From contig FPJT01000008.1 in the NCBI GenBank assembly GCA_900119535.1, forward strand, positions 124,001 through 188,000: a DNA stretch of 64,000 nucleotides. The letters run 5' to 3'. The stretch's first letter is position 1; each line of letters opens with the position of its first letter. The stretch comes from Ruminococcus sp. XPD3002 (lineage in GTDB: Bacteria; Bacillota; Clostridia; Oscillospirales; Ruminococcaceae). The position numbers and the translations under genes are program-made. The notes under the pieces were generated by a model. The model was not told the origin of the DNA and searched no databases. It was given only the letters and a program-made list of their open reading frames with translations. Positions 17,701 through 25,489 of the stretch are shown here, in pieces.

Positions 17701-18362
17701 AGCAGGAGCTTACCTCAGTAAAAAACAAGATACGTGCATTGGGAAGCGTTAACGTGGACGCTATCGAGGAATACCGCGAGGTATCGGAAAGATACAGGTT
17801 CATGTCCGAACAGCTTGCGGACGTTCAGAAGTCCAAGAATGAGCTGGAGAGGATAATCGCTGAACTTACAGAGGAAATGTGCCGTATCTTCGAGGAGAGC
17901 TTCCGCATAATCAACTCTAACTTCAAGAGCATTTTCGTCGAACTGTTCGGAGGCGGCAAGGCAGAGCTGATACTCACCGATCCCGAGGATGTTCTCGGTT
18001 CGGGTATAGAGATAAGCGTTGCACCTCCCGGAAAGGTCATCAAGAACCTGATATCACTCTCGGGTGGTGAGCAGGCGTTTGTAGCTATTGCAATATACTT
18101 TGCGATACTTAAACTCCGTCCCGCACCTTTCTGTATACTTGATGAGATAGATGCGGCACTTGATGAGGTCAACGTAAGGAAGTACGCTCAGTACCTGAAG
18201 AACTTCACCGACACTACGCAGTTCGTACTGGTAACGCACAGACGAAGCGCAATGGAAGAAGCTAACGTGCTTTACGGTGTTACAATGCAGGAGGACGGTA
18301 TATCCAAGCTCCTGAAAATGGAACAGGTGGATTTCCAGGAGGATGTTGCTGATATACAGTGA
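14790..18362 (+). CDS. smc: Chromosome segregation protein SMC
   Basis: A 1190-residue condensin ATPase. Walker A (GPNGSGKS) is at residues 31-38. A first coiled coil runs from ~165 to 505, the hinge from ~510 to 670 (IGGIFGTVAQNIGVEPKYAV to NAGGSFTGGS), and a second coiled coil to ~1010. The ABC signature SLSGGEQ is near 1090 and the Walker B/D-loop DEIDAALDE near 1117. It organises and segregates chromosomes with ScpA/ScpB, which are not in this window. The start is TTG 14790, 6-7 nt after AGGAGGTGA; in-frame ATG 14745 lies deep in the preceding gene and lacks a ribosome-binding site. Confidence 0.96.
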   Translation: MYLKSLEIQGFKSFPDKISLTFDKGLTAVVGPNGSGKSNIGDSVRWVLGEQSTKTLRGNKMEDVIFSGTVARKPMGFAAVTLNIDNTDKTLADMDDEVAVTRKLYRSGESEYMINGKPCRLKDINELFMDTGLGRDGYSIIGQGRIAEIVGQKSNERRDIFEEAAGISKFRYKKLEAERKLTAAQENMVRLTDIISELESRVEPLRIQSQKAEKFVKLAEERKRLEISVWVTRLDELSAKERELDEKILVSRNEYENVENDLQRQDEKLQEGYRKMQESTVRSDEIRKKMLEDEQLSSEKKSGIAVLENDILHCNEAVKNARRSIENSEDTKSELLQQKKSAEDKIAELKSQREALTEEIDKVTAEFNTAEAESDKLGDSVEEASGEINALYIKQSELKYSAESARQTIEDENSRLADLKKRSEEARENTEEYKRKLEACKADSGKNKENAESIRNRLSGIQRLYDSRKQGFEQVKAEFEKALYDLKDKQQRRKILSDLENNMEGFAGSVKQVLRASKQGRIGGIFGTVAQNIGVEPKYAVAVETALGGAMQNIIVEDENIAKRCIRFLKEQKGGRATFLPITSVKGYELREQGLENCDGFVANASRIVTYDSKFSGIIASLLGRIVIAEDIDTATNIAKKYGYKFRIVTLDGQVINAGGSFTGGSAQKSGGIITRKNEIDTLDGEIEKLTSLRDELRGKAEKLRAESEKLRYDMEAAKSELSECENEGVRLSAEINSLTALTEQVEAQSESSVKYVADAERRIAEAKTAIADSERLIAENSKLIEEAEAKLAKGQSSREKLRLARAELSEKLSQLRITDMEKDKDIQAQQLEIQHADERLEELKSGNSLFLEEISRQEKLIAEKQADIEKLRGELEGMKSNTESSLEQIKRYQDIHTEQTRLVNEIQKGMKGLNEAKENLSGDITRLEERSENIKRDSDNMIRQLLEVYELTRSEAIQIAEKIEDLTAAQQELTSVKNKIRALGSVNVDAIEEYREVSERYRFMSEQLADVQKSKNELERIIAELTEEMCRIFEESFRIINSNFKSIFVELFGGGKAELILTDPEDVLGSGIEISVAPPGKVIKNLISLSGGEQAFVAIAIYFAILKLRPAPFCILDEIDAALDEVNVRKYAQYLKNFTDTTQFVLVTHRRSAMEEANVLYGVTMQEDGISKLLKMEQVDFQEDVADIQ

Positions 18363-18430
18363 TGTGTCACATTATCCCGCTTTTTAACGAATGTATTATA
18401 TAGCCGCACCGCGGCAGATAGGAACAGATT

Positions 18431-19753
18431 ATGAGTATTTTTTCAAAGATAGCAGAGGGACTTCGCAAGACCAAGGACTCCTTCCTGGGAGGTCTGCAAA
18501 GGATATTCAACTCGTTTACAAAGATCGATGAGGAGCTTTTCGAGGAACTCGAAGAGCAGATGATAATGAGTGATATCGGCGTTGATACCTCCGTTGAGAT
18601 ATGCGATAGACTGCGTAAACTTGTAAAGGAGCGCGGTATAACAGATCCAAAGGACATTATGGGACTTATCCATGAGGTAATTGCCGATATGATGGGTGAT
18701 GATACAGGTCTCGACCTGTCGGTATCTCCCGCAGTCATCATGGTAATAGGCGTTAACGGCGCAGGAAAGACTACAACTATCGGTAAGCTCTGCCACCAGT
18801 TCAAGAACGAGGGCAAGAAGGTCCTTGTTGCAGCAGCTGATACATTCCGTGCGGCTGCTATAGACCAGCTTCAGGTCTGGACTGACCGTGCAGGGGTTGA
18901 CATTGTAAAACACGCTGAGGGTTCTGATCCGGGTGCTGTAGTTTATGATGCACTTGAAGCTGCAAAGGCAAGAGGCTGCGATGTAGTCATTATAGATACA
19001 GCAGGAAGACTCCATAACAAGAAGAACCTTATGGAGGAGCTTAAAAAGATAAACCGTATCATCGATACAAAGGCAGGGGAAAGTTCTCGTGAGATACTTC
19101 TCGTTCTTGATGCCACAACAGGTCAGAACGCAGTAAGTCAGGCTAAGCTTTTCAGTGAAACAGCGCCTATTACGGGTATCGTACTCACAAAGCTGGACGG
19201 TACGGCAAAGGGCGGTATCGTTATATCTATCAAGAACGAACTGGGTATACCAGTAAAGCTGATAGGTGTCGGCGAAACTATCGAGGATCTTCAGCCATTC
19301 GACAGCCATATGTTCGTTGATGCACTCTTTGATACGACCTATGAGGAGGACGAGGAAGAGGAAGAAAACGAGCTTGAAGATACAGAGTCAGAGGACTATG
19401 ATGAGTCTGAGTATGACGAAGACGAGTCCGACGATGAGGATGAAGACGAGTCTGATGATGAAGATGAAGATGAGTCCGACGATGAGGATGAAGACGAGTC
19501 TGATGATGAAGATGAAGATGAGTCCGATGATGACTCATTTGATGTAGACAACTTCGATGAAAATGCCGTATTTGAGGCAAGAACAGACTACAACTTCGAT
19601 GAGAGCTTCATGGATAACTTCCCTGAGGATGCTCCGTCCGACGAAGATGAAGAGGAACAGGAAGAAGAAGCTGCTCCCGAGCCTGAGAAGAAGAAAAAGA
19701 AGGGCTTCTTCAGCAGACTTTTCGGCAGAAAGGACGATGACGATGATAACTAA
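18431..19753 (+). CDS. ftsY: Signal recognition particle receptor FtsY with unusual C-terminal acidic and membrane-binding extension
   Basis: A 440-residue protein. The NG GTPase core occupies residues 1 to ~303, with the P-loop GVNGAGKTTTIGK near 106, AADTFRAAAIDQLQ, DTAGRLHNKKNL near 188, and TKLDGTAKGG near 253. It docks ribosome-SRP complexes at the membrane. Residues ~304-420 are extremely acidic and contain tandem DESDDEDE repeats. The last ~20 residues are basic and hydrophobic (KKKKKGFFSRLFGRK). In E. coli FtsY an acidic A domain and a GFFSWL-type membrane helix are at the N-terminus; here the equivalents are at the C-terminus. The start AGATTATG lies 69 nt after smc. Confidence 0.94.
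   Translation: MSIFSKIAEGLRKTKDSFLGGLQRIFNSFTKIDEELFEELEEQMIMSDIGVDTSVEICDRLRKLVKERGITDPKDIMGLIHEVIADMMGDDTGLDLSVSPAVIMVIGVNGAGKTTTIGKLCHQFKNEGKKVLVAAADTFRAAAIDQLQVWTDRAGVDIVKHAEGSDPGAVVYDALEAAKARGCDVVIIDTAGRLHNKKNLMEELKKINRIIDTKAGESSREILLVLDATTGQNAVSQAKLFSETAPITGIVLTKLDGTAKGGIVISIKNELGIPVKLIGVGETIEDLQPFDSHMFVDALFDTTYEEDEEEEENELEDTESEDYDESEYDEDESDDEDEDESDDEDEDESDDEDEDESDDEDEDESDDDSFDVDNFDENAVFEARTDYNFDESFMDNFPEDAPSDEDEEEQEEEAAPEPEKKKKKGFFSRLFGRKDDDDDN
19421..19532 (+). repeat. 24-bp tandem repeat coding for DESDDEDE within ftsY
   Basis: Four full 24-bp units (starting at 19421, 19445, 19469 and 19493) and a partial fifth lie in frame inside ftsY. Units 1 and 3 are nearly alike and units 2 and 4 are identical, giving a 48-bp higher-order period. 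Each encodes Asp-Glu-Ser-Asp-Asp-Glu-Asp-Glu. This suggests duplication of a pair of units. Confidence 0.9.
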
Positions 19754-20315
19754 GCTCGTTATGGCTACAAATAATGCCAATAAGCTCCGCGAGGCAAGAG
19801 AGATACTTGCTCCGCTGGGGATAGAAGTCCTTTCACAGCGTGAAGCAGGTGCAAACTGCGATCCCGAGGAAAACGGTACAACATTCGCAGAAAATGCGCT
19901 TATCAAAGCCCGTGCAGTTTTTGAGGCAACAGGGCTTCCCACTATTGCAGACGACAGCGGTCTCTGCGTGGAGGCAATGGACGGCAGACCGGGAGTTTAC
20001 TCTGCAAGATATGCTCCCGAAGGTCAGCACTGTTCTAAGCTTCTGGATGAAATGAAGGACGTTCCCGAGGAAAAAAGGGGAGCTGCATTCATGTGTACTA
20101 TCGCATATGTGGACGGCAATGAGTCATCGACTATGAGCGGAGAATGCAAGGGAAGCATCGGTCACGAGATGCGCGGAACAAACGGATTCGGCTATGATCC
20201 CGTATTCATGGTAGGGGACAGAAGCATGGCTGAACTCACACCGGATGAGAAGAATGCAATAAGTCACAGAGGTGCTGCACTTAAGGCACTGTATGAATAC
20301 TTAAGCAAAAAATAA
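19743..20315 (+). CDS. rdgB: XTP/dITP diphosphatase (RdgB/HAM1 family)
   Basis: A 190-residue non-canonical purine NTP pyrophosphatase. It shows the family motifs LVMATNNANKLREAREIL (substrate loop), FAENALIKARA, LPTIADDSGLCVEAMDGRPGVYSARYA, TNGFGYDPVF and ISHRGAALKAL. It removes inosine and xanthosine triphosphates from the nucleotide pool. I chose ATG 19743, which is 8-9 nt after AAAGGA; ATG 19737 is a close alternative. Both overlap the ftsY 3' end, implying translational coupling. Confidence 0.94.
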   Translation: MITKLVMATNNANKLREAREILAPLGIEVLSQREAGANCDPEENGTTFAENALIKARAVFEATGLPTIADDSGLCVEAMDGRPGVYSARYAPEGQHCSKLLDEMKDVPEEKRGAAFMCTIAYVDGNESSTMSGECKGSIGHEMRGTNGFGYDPVFMVGDRSMAELTPDEKNAISHRGAALKALYEYLSKK

Positions 20316-20325
20316 GGAGAGTTAT

Positions 20326-20628
20326 ATGCTTACAAGCAAACAGAGAGCGTACCTGAGAGGTATCGCTTCAAATTACGAGACTATATATCAGGTAGGCAAG
20401 GGCGGAGTTACCGAAGCAATGTGCAAGGATATCTCCGATGCGCTTCGCAAGAGAGAACTTATAAAGCTGAGAGTACTTGATAATTCAGGATGGACCGCAA
20501 GGGAAGCTGCTGATGCGATAGCAGAGCAGACAGGTGCGGACGTTGTACAGGTAATAGGCAGCAAGTTCGTACTTTTCAAGCGTAACGAAAAGGATCCCGT
20601 TATCGAGGGGATACCTAAGGCAAAATAA
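20326..20628 (+). CDS. yhbY: Ribosome assembly RNA-binding protein YhbY (CRM domain)
   Basis: A 100-residue single CRM-domain protein. The opening LTSKQRAYLRGIASNY, the GKGGVTE turn (the GxxG RNA-binding loop) and the end VVQVIGSKFVLFKRN are typical. The family associates with pre-50S particles. It starts 10 nt after rdgB with AAGGAG. Its stop overlaps the next ATG (TAATG). Confidence 0.92.
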   Translation: MLTSKQRAYLRGIASNYETIYQVGKGGVTEAMCKDISDALRKRELIKLRVLDNSGWTAREAADAIAEQTGADVVQVIGSKFVLFKRNEKDPVIEGIPKAK

Positions 20629-21317
20629 TGAAGGTCCTTATTATAAGCGGAACGGACCACAAGGGTTCCACCTACAATATTGGCAGACTTCTTGCCGGAA
20701 AAATCACATCTGAGGAAAATATCAGCGAGATATTCCTTCCCCGTGATTTCGGAGAATTCTGCTGCGGCTGCACAAACTGTTTCGGTAAAAGCGAGAGAGA
20801 ATGTCCGCACTTTGGTAAGCTTTCGCCGCTGACTGAAATGATCGACAGCTCGGATATACTTATCTTCACTACGCCCGTATATGTATACCATGCAACGGGA
20901 CAGATGAAGGCTTTTCTGGATCACTACGGCTGGCGCTGGATGGTACACCGTCCCGAGGAGAAGATGTTCAGCAAACAGGCTGTTGTTATCTCCACGGCAG
21001 CAGGTGCGGGAATGAAGTCCGCAATAAAGGACGTCGCAGACAGCTGCTTCTTCTGGGGGATACCAAGAGTGTACAAGTATGGTAAAGCAGTTATGGAAGC
21101 ACGCTGGGATCACGTAAAGCCCAAGATCAAAAAGAGCATTGAAGTAAAAACGGATTCGATCGCAAAGAAGATACTCGGCTATAAAGGCGGCATACCGCTA
21201 AAAACACGCGGTATGTTCTTCATAATGAGCATGATGCAGCGTAACGGCTTCAACGAAGCAGATGCTGGATACTGGAAGGAAAAAGGCTGGACAAGCGGAA
21301 AAAGACCATGGAAATGA
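20628..21317 (+). CDS. Flavodoxin-like NAD(P)H-dependent oxidoreductase
   Basis: A 229-residue flavodoxin-fold protein. The FMN phosphate loop is GTDHKGSTYNIGRLLA. The middle carries a cysteine group CCGCTNCFGKSERECP. The segment FTTPVYVYHATGQMKAFLDHY matches NADPH-dependent FMN reductases. It probably reduces quinones, flavins or disulfides, but the substrate cannot be read from the sequence. The last 60 residues hold a short amphipathic helix and a basic end. It overlaps yhbY by one base and precedes nadD by 12 nt. Confidence 0.8.
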   Translation: MKVLIISGTDHKGSTYNIGRLLAGKITSEENISEIFLPRDFGEFCCGCTNCFGKSERECPHFGKLSPLTEMIDSSDILIFTTPVYVYHATGQMKAFLDHYGWRWMVHRPEEKMFSKQAVVISTAAGAGMKSAIKDVADSCFFWGIPRVYKYGKAVMEARWDHVKPKIKKSIEVKTDSIAKKILGYKGGIPLKTRGMFFIMSMMQRNGFNEADAGYWKEKGWTSGKRPWK

Positions 21318-21329
21318 TCGGAGGTAATA

Positions 21330-22535
21330 ATGCGTATAGGTATATACGGAGGCAGCTTCAACCCGATACATAACGGACATGTTCATGTTGCGGAAACTGC
21401 TGCGGAGGAATTCTCTCTGGACAAGGTGATATTTGTACCGTCGAAGATATCTCCGCATCGTTCGAGCGACGAGTATATAGACGGAAAAGAACGTATCAAG
21501 CTGATAAAGCTTGCCGTAAAAGGCAAGAAAAATATGAGCTGCAGCGACTGGGAACTCTCTCAGGAAAGAGTAAGCTATTCGTTGTATACGGTAAAGCATT
21601 TCAGGGAAAGATATCCCGATGCCGAGCTTTTCCTGCTTGTGGGAAGCGATATGCTGCTCTCATTTGATTCGTGGTTCTGCTTCGAGGAGATACTTGATGA
21701 GGCTTCGCTGATCGTTGTATCACGCCACGGCGGAGACATGCAGGAGCTTGAAGCAAAGGCGGAGGAACTGAGAAAATATGGCAATATTTTCATCAGCAAA
21801 AGCACTCCGTTGGAGATATCATCCTCTGAAATACGAAAAAAAATTGCAAAAAATGAAGATTTTGCTTGCTATCTGAACGAAAGTGTAGTACAATATATAA
21901 GTAAAATGGGTCATTATAAGAAAGAGGCTTTTACTGAAATGTACAAGATAGATGACAAAAAGAAATATCTGAAGGAAAATCTTTCTGCAAAAAGGTATCA
22001 GCATTCGCTGAATGTTGCTGCCGAATGCAAAAAACTTGCTGAGAAATACGGTGAGGATCCCGACAAGGCGTATTTTGCGGGACTGCTTCACGATATATGC
22101 AAGGAGCTCCCGACTGAAGAACAGCGCGATCTGGTAACAGAAAGCGGTTTTACTGTTTGCCGCGAGGAGCTTGAAACACGTTCACTGCTTCACGGTATAG
22201 CAGGAGCATATTTTATCAAGAAGGAATACGGTGTTGCCGATATAGATATACTTAACGCCGTGCGCTTCCATACAGTGGGACGTGCAGGAATGTCCCGGCT
22301 TGAAGAGATAGTTTATCTCGGCGACCTTGTTTCAGCTGAAAGGGACTATAAGGACGTTGACAAAATGAGAAAGCTGGTTTATACCGACCTCAATGAAGCG
22401 ATGCTGTATGCACTTGCCTTCTCGATACGTTCGGTTCTGAAAAAGGGCGGACTCATACCGCCTTGCACCATAGAAGCCTATAATTTCTATACAAGGCTTA
22501 TAAAAGAAGAAAAGGAAGAGCGGTCCGCAAAATGA
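21330..22535 (+). CDS. nadD: Fusion of nicotinate-nucleotide adenylyltransferase (NadD) and HD-domain hydrolase (YqeK)
   Basis: A 401-residue bifunctional protein. Residues 1 to ~195 are NadD: GIYGGSFNPIHNGHV nucleotidyltransferase motif, KISPHR, and the ISSSEIRKKI signature. It adenylates nicotinate mononucleotide on the way to NAD. Residues ~205-401 are a YqeK-type HD domain: RYQHSLNVAAECKKLA, AGLLHDICKE (HD) and HTVGRAGMSRLEEIVYLGDL. YqeK enzymes hydrolyse symmetric Ap4A. In Bacillus the two are separate neighbouring genes; here one frame covers both without a stop. The ATG has GGAGG 7 nt upstream. Confidence 0.92.
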   Translation: MRIGIYGGSFNPIHNGHVHVAETAAEEFSLDKVIFVPSKISPHRSSDEYIDGKERIKLIKLAVKGKKNMSCSDWELSQERVSYSLYTVKHFRERYPDAELFLLVGSDMLLSFDSWFCFEEILDEASLIVVSRHGGDMQELEAKAEELRKYGNIFISKSTPLEISSSEIRKKIAKNEDFACYLNESVVQYISKMGHYKKEAFTEMYKIDDKKKYLKENLSAKRYQHSLNVAAECKKLAEKYGEDPDKAYFAGLLHDICKELPTEEQRDLVTESGFTVCREELETRSLLHGIAGAYFIKKEYGVADIDILNAVRFHTVGRAGMSRLEEIVYLGDLVSAERDYKDVDKMRKLVYTDLNEAMLYALAFSIRSVLKKGGLIPPCTIEAYNFYTRLIKEEKEERSAK

Positions 22536-22566
22536 CTGACCTGAGCAAAATGAAAAGAGGATATTA

Positions 22567-24099
22567 ATGGAAGAGAAAGATATAAAAAACACAAGCGCTC
22601 CTGAAAGTGCTTCTTCTGAAAATAAACCTAAACCGATAAGGAAATTAAAGAGAGTATCACATGAATCCGCAGCTCCCGTACAGCAGGCACCTGTACAGCC
22701 TCAGCAGCAGATGCCGAAAAAAGGCAAGTATGAAGCTGATACACCTTCTCCGCTGACTGCTGAACAGTACCACGGAACACACGAGGCTGCTCCTAAGCTT
22801 GTTTACAAAAACAGGAAAAAAACTCAGGAGAACGTACAGCCTGCGCCTCAGCGGGTATATCCTTCACATGTAAAGAATCCCGATCCGGTTGAAAGCGACG
22901 AGATAATCGTTTCTAACCTCAATGACGAGGGTTCGATAAAGGATGCACTGATAAAGATAGTTTCAGTCATCGCAAGTATCTTTATTATCGGTGCAATGTG
23001 CCTTAATATGCCGATGTTCGTGGATAAAAACACAAAGAAGAACGTTTCGGCAGTATATCTCGTAAAGCACTGGCAGCCTATTGCAAAGGAAGGTCAGCTC
23101 GATAAGACCGAGGTAATGAACATCAGCGGCGATACAGCCGATAACTGGGATGACGGTCTGGATCTTCCGCAGCTTGTAGAAGGTCAGTACACAGTTCTTC
23201 TTCTCGGCTTCGATGAGGACGAGTTCAACTCTGATGTTATGTGGATAATGCAGTTCGATATCGGTCACGGAGAACTCAACATCCTTCAGGTGCCCCGTGA
23301 CTGCTGTCTGCCTGACTTCACAAGCAGTCCTACAGGAAAGATAAACAGCTGCTACTCAATGGGTGATTCAAGCATTATCCCGATACAGCGAGTAGTTAAT
23401 GCAATGCAGCAGAATTTCGGTATCCCGATAGATGCCTATGTAACAACAGCATGCTTCGATATAGTTGATATCATCGACCTTATAGGCGGTATCCCGATAC
23501 ACCTTGACAACGAGATAATCTACGAAGCTGATAAGATAATCCCTGCAGGCGATATAACGCTTACAGGCGAGCAGTCCGAGTGGTTCATCCGTTTCAGAAC
23601 AGAATGGCTCGAAGGCGATATCGGACGTATGATGAACCAGCGCCGTTTCATGGCTGCTGCTATGAACAAGCTTATGAGCGTTGTAAACGACGAGGGAAGA
23701 CTCAAGCTTTACAGCTACCTCAAGCAGATATATGACAGAGAACTGGTATATACAGACCTCAGCCTTGACGAAATGAGCAAGATCGCTAACTTCGCTTCAA
23801 CTCTCACAATGGACAACGTAAGAGTAAATATGGTACCGGGTGAGGGCGCTATATACTATGCTCCAGACGGAAATGAATATGACGTATTCTCAGTTCACAA
23901 GCAGGCAACTATCGACATGCTCAATGAGTACTACAGACCGTATCAGTCGGATATGACTTCATCTGATACAGCTATCGTTGAGCTTATAACAGACTACTCA
24001 TACACAGGCTATGATGATACAGGTTCGACATTTGATGAACTTGAAAAAGCTACCGAGCCTGAAAGAGATCCCGCAAAAAAACCATGGTGGAAGGAATGA
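22567..24099 (+). CDS. LytR-CpsA-Psr (LCP) family cell-wall glycopolymer transferase
   Basis: A 510-residue type II membrane protein. Residues 1 to ~125 are a cytoplasmic disordered segment rich in Pro, Gln and Lys. One transmembrane helix lies at ~129-150 (IVSVIASIFIIGAMCLNM). The extracellular LCP domain follows, with LLLGFDEDEFNSDVMWIMQFD, the phosphate-binding VPRDCCL, KINSCYSMG, and DIVDIIDLIGGIPIHLDNEI plus the GDIGRMMNQRRF arginine motif. LCP enzymes attach teichoic acid or capsule polymers to peptidoglycan. The gene lies in the nadD-yqeK-lcp-rsfS order common in clostridia. Confidence 0.92.
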   Translation: MEEKDIKNTSAPESASSENKPKPIRKLKRVSHESAAPVQQAPVQPQQQMPKKGKYEADTPSPLTAEQYHGTHEAAPKLVYKNRKKTQENVQPAPQRVYPSHVKNPDPVESDEIIVSNLNDEGSIKDALIKIVSVIASIFIIGAMCLNMPMFVDKNTKKNVSAVYLVKHWQPIAKEGQLDKTEVMNISGDTADNWDDGLDLPQLVEGQYTVLLLGFDEDEFNSDVMWIMQFDIGHGELNILQVPRDCCLPDFTSSPTGKINSCYSMGDSSIIPIQRVVNAMQQNFGIPIDAYVTTACFDIVDIIDLIGGIPIHLDNEIIYEADKIIPAGDITLTGEQSEWFIRFRTEWLEGDIGRMMNQRRFMAAAMNKLMSVVNDEGRLKLYSYLKQIYDRELVYTDLSLDEMSKIANFASTLTMDNVRVNMVPGEGAIYYAPDGNEYDVFSVHKQATIDMLNEYYRPYQSDMTSSDTAIVELITDYSYTGYDDTGSTFDELEKATEPERDPAKKPWWKE

Positions 24100-24103
24100 T
24101 CTG

Positions 24104-24460
24104 ATGACACAGCAGGAAAAACTTGAACTTATAATAAAAACACTCGACAGCAAAAAAGGCGAGGATATACAGGCTATCAGAATAGCTGATCTTACGATAC
24201 TTGCCGACTATTTCGTAATAGTAAACGGTAACAGCAATACTCACGCAAGAACCCTTGCAGATGAAGTTGAATATCAGCTTTCACAGAGGGGGATCGAGCC
24301 TGAGAGACGAGAGTCCGATACGGGAAATACATGGATCATTCTCGACTATGCAGATATAATCGTACATGTATTCTACAAAGAGACAAGAAGTTTCTATAAG
24401 CTTGAAGGTCTCTGGGCAGACGGTGAACAGGTTGACATTACCAATCTGATAGAGCCGTAA
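24104..24460 (+). CDS. rsfS: Ribosomal silencing factor RsfS
   Basis: A 118-residue RsfS/Iojap protein. It binds L14 and blocks subunit joining in starved cells. Typical blocks are KKGEDIQAIRIADLTILADYFVIVNGNSN, ALADEVEY-like helix, RRESDTGNTWIILDYADIIVHVF, and FYKLEGLWAD. The ATG at 24104, 4 nt after the LCP stop with GGAAGGA upstream, is the start; the more upstream in-frame ATG lies inside the LCP gene. It is the last gene of the long block. Confidence 0.94.
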   Translation: MTQQEKLELIIKTLDSKKGEDIQAIRIADLTILADYFVIVNGNSNTHARTLADEVEYQLSQRGIEPERRESDTGNTWIILDYADIIVHVFYKETRSFYKLEGLWADGEQVDITNLIEP

Positions 24461-24576
24461 AAGTGAGAAACGGTCATAAAATGCATTGTTTTTTGCACCT
24501 CGTTTTACCATTTCCTACAAAAATAATGCTATGTTTTGTGACATAATAACGAAATTTAATTAGTCGCAAAAAAAGC

Positions 24577-24605
24577 TTGACATATCATAATAAAAGTGGT
24601 AAAAT
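24577..24605 (+). promoter_or_regulatory. Strong promoter of rpsU
   Basis: TTGACA (24577-24582) and TAAAAT (24600-24605) are 17 bp apart. The leader from about 24612 to 24734 is long for a small ribosomal-protein gene. Confidence 0.82.
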
Positions 24606-24686
24606 AATATTATGTTAATTTATGTATCTGCTATGTTTCCGAGGTACAAAGCCGCTGACACTCATATAAAGGGTGATTAGTATAGA

Positions 24687-24706
24687 GCCTGAGGTCCGCT
24701 TCAGGC
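24687..24706 (+). promoter_or_regulatory. Hairpin in the rpsU leader
   Basis: GCCTGA (24687-24692) pairs with TCAGGC (24701-24706) about 28 nt before the rpsU start. It could be a regulatory stem that controls access to the GGGAGG ribosome-binding site; the role is inference. Confidence 0.4.
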
Positions 24707-24734
24707 AACCTCTAAACAAGGGAGGGAAAGATAA

Positions 24735-24908
24735 ATGGCAGAAGTTCGTGTTGGCAAGAACGAGTCCTTAGATACTGCTCTTAAGAGATTCAAGAGATCA
24801 TGTGCAAAGGACGGAGTTATTGCTGAGGTTCGTAAGAGAGAACACTACGAAAAGCCTTCAGTAAAGCGTAAGAAGAAGTCTGAGGCAGCTCGTAAGCGTA
24901 AGTATTGA
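24735..24908 (+). CDS. rpsU: 30S ribosomal protein S21
   Basis: A 57-residue basic protein found by translating the short frame from ATG 24735. It begins [20 protein letters not shown] and continues [20 protein letters not shown], with a Lys/Arg-rich tail ending KRKY, the S21 pattern. S21 joins the 30S platform late and helps mRNA binding. AAGGGAGG lies about 9 nt upstream. It forms a single-gene unit between a promoter and a terminator. Confidence 0.97.
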   Translation: MAEVRVGKNESLDTALKRFKRSCAKDGVIAEVRKREHYEKPSVKRKKKSEAARKRKY

Positions 24909-24939
24909 TCTTGCGAAAAGCTATGAAATCGTTGATGAA

Positions 24940-24965
24940 AGCGGACTGTTATAGTCCGCTTTTTC
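24940..24965 (+). terminator. Intrinsic terminator after rpsU
   Basis: AGCGGACT (24940-24947) pairs with AGTCCGCT (24953-24960), followed by TTTTC. Confidence 0.9.
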
Positions 24966-25047
24966 ATGTCATTGCGAAAAACATCGGAATATGTCGGAAC
25001 ATGTCCGGTAATGAGTATAATAAACTATAAGTCAGGAGAATATAATT

Positions 25048-25479
25048 ATGATAAGGAAGATTCTTGTAATACACGGTCCAAATCTCAATCTTTTGGGGGA
25101 ACGTGAACCGGGTGTTTACGGCAGCTCAGGAATCGACGTTCTCAACAGCAATATAATCGACCGCGCAAAGGAACAGGGACTTGAATGTGAGATATTTCAG
25201 TCCAACCATGAAGGTGCTATAATAGATAAGCTCCATGCAGCAAGAACAGAGTTTGACGGCGTTATTATCAACGCAGGTGCGTATACACACTACAGCTACG
25301 CTATTAGAGACGCTATTGCTGCTATAAAGATACCTGTAATTGAGGTACATATAAGCAATATAAATGCAAGGGAAGAATTCCGTTCAAATTCAGTTATCGC
25401 TCCCGTTTGCAAGGGCAGCATATGCGGATTCGGCTTCCTGAGCTACTATCTTGCGGTTCAGGCAATGTCAGAAATATGA
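25048..25479 (+). CDS. aroQ: 3-dehydroquinate dehydratase, type II
   Basis: A 143-residue shikimate-pathway enzyme. It opens ILVIHGPNLNLLGEREPGVYG with the flexible-loop arginine and catalytic tyrosine. INAGAYTHYSYAIRDA, IEVHISNINAREEFR and SVIAPVCKGSICGFG complete the type II fold. It dehydrates 3-dehydroquinate to 3-dehydroshikimate. CAGGAG lies 9 nt before ATG. The upstream 80 bp hold a TATAAT (25016-25021) without a clear -35. The M24 peptidase gene follows at 10 nt. Confidence 0.96.
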   Translation: MIRKILVIHGPNLNLLGEREPGVYGSSGIDVLNSNIIDRAKEQGLECEIFQSNHEGAIIDKLHAARTEFDGVIINAGAYTHYSYAIRDAIAAIKIPVIEVHISNINAREEFRSNSVIAPVCKGSICGFGFLSYYLAVQAMSEI

Positions 25480-25489
25480 GGTGAATTTA

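Noticed and set aside
18443-19309. Minus-strand ORF of 288 aa opposite ftsY
   Set aside because: Antisense shadow of the conserved NG domain, with no recognisable motifs.
19421-19532. Tandem repeat considered as a CRISPR array
   Set aside because: The units are contiguous and in frame inside ftsY, without spacers or cas genes.
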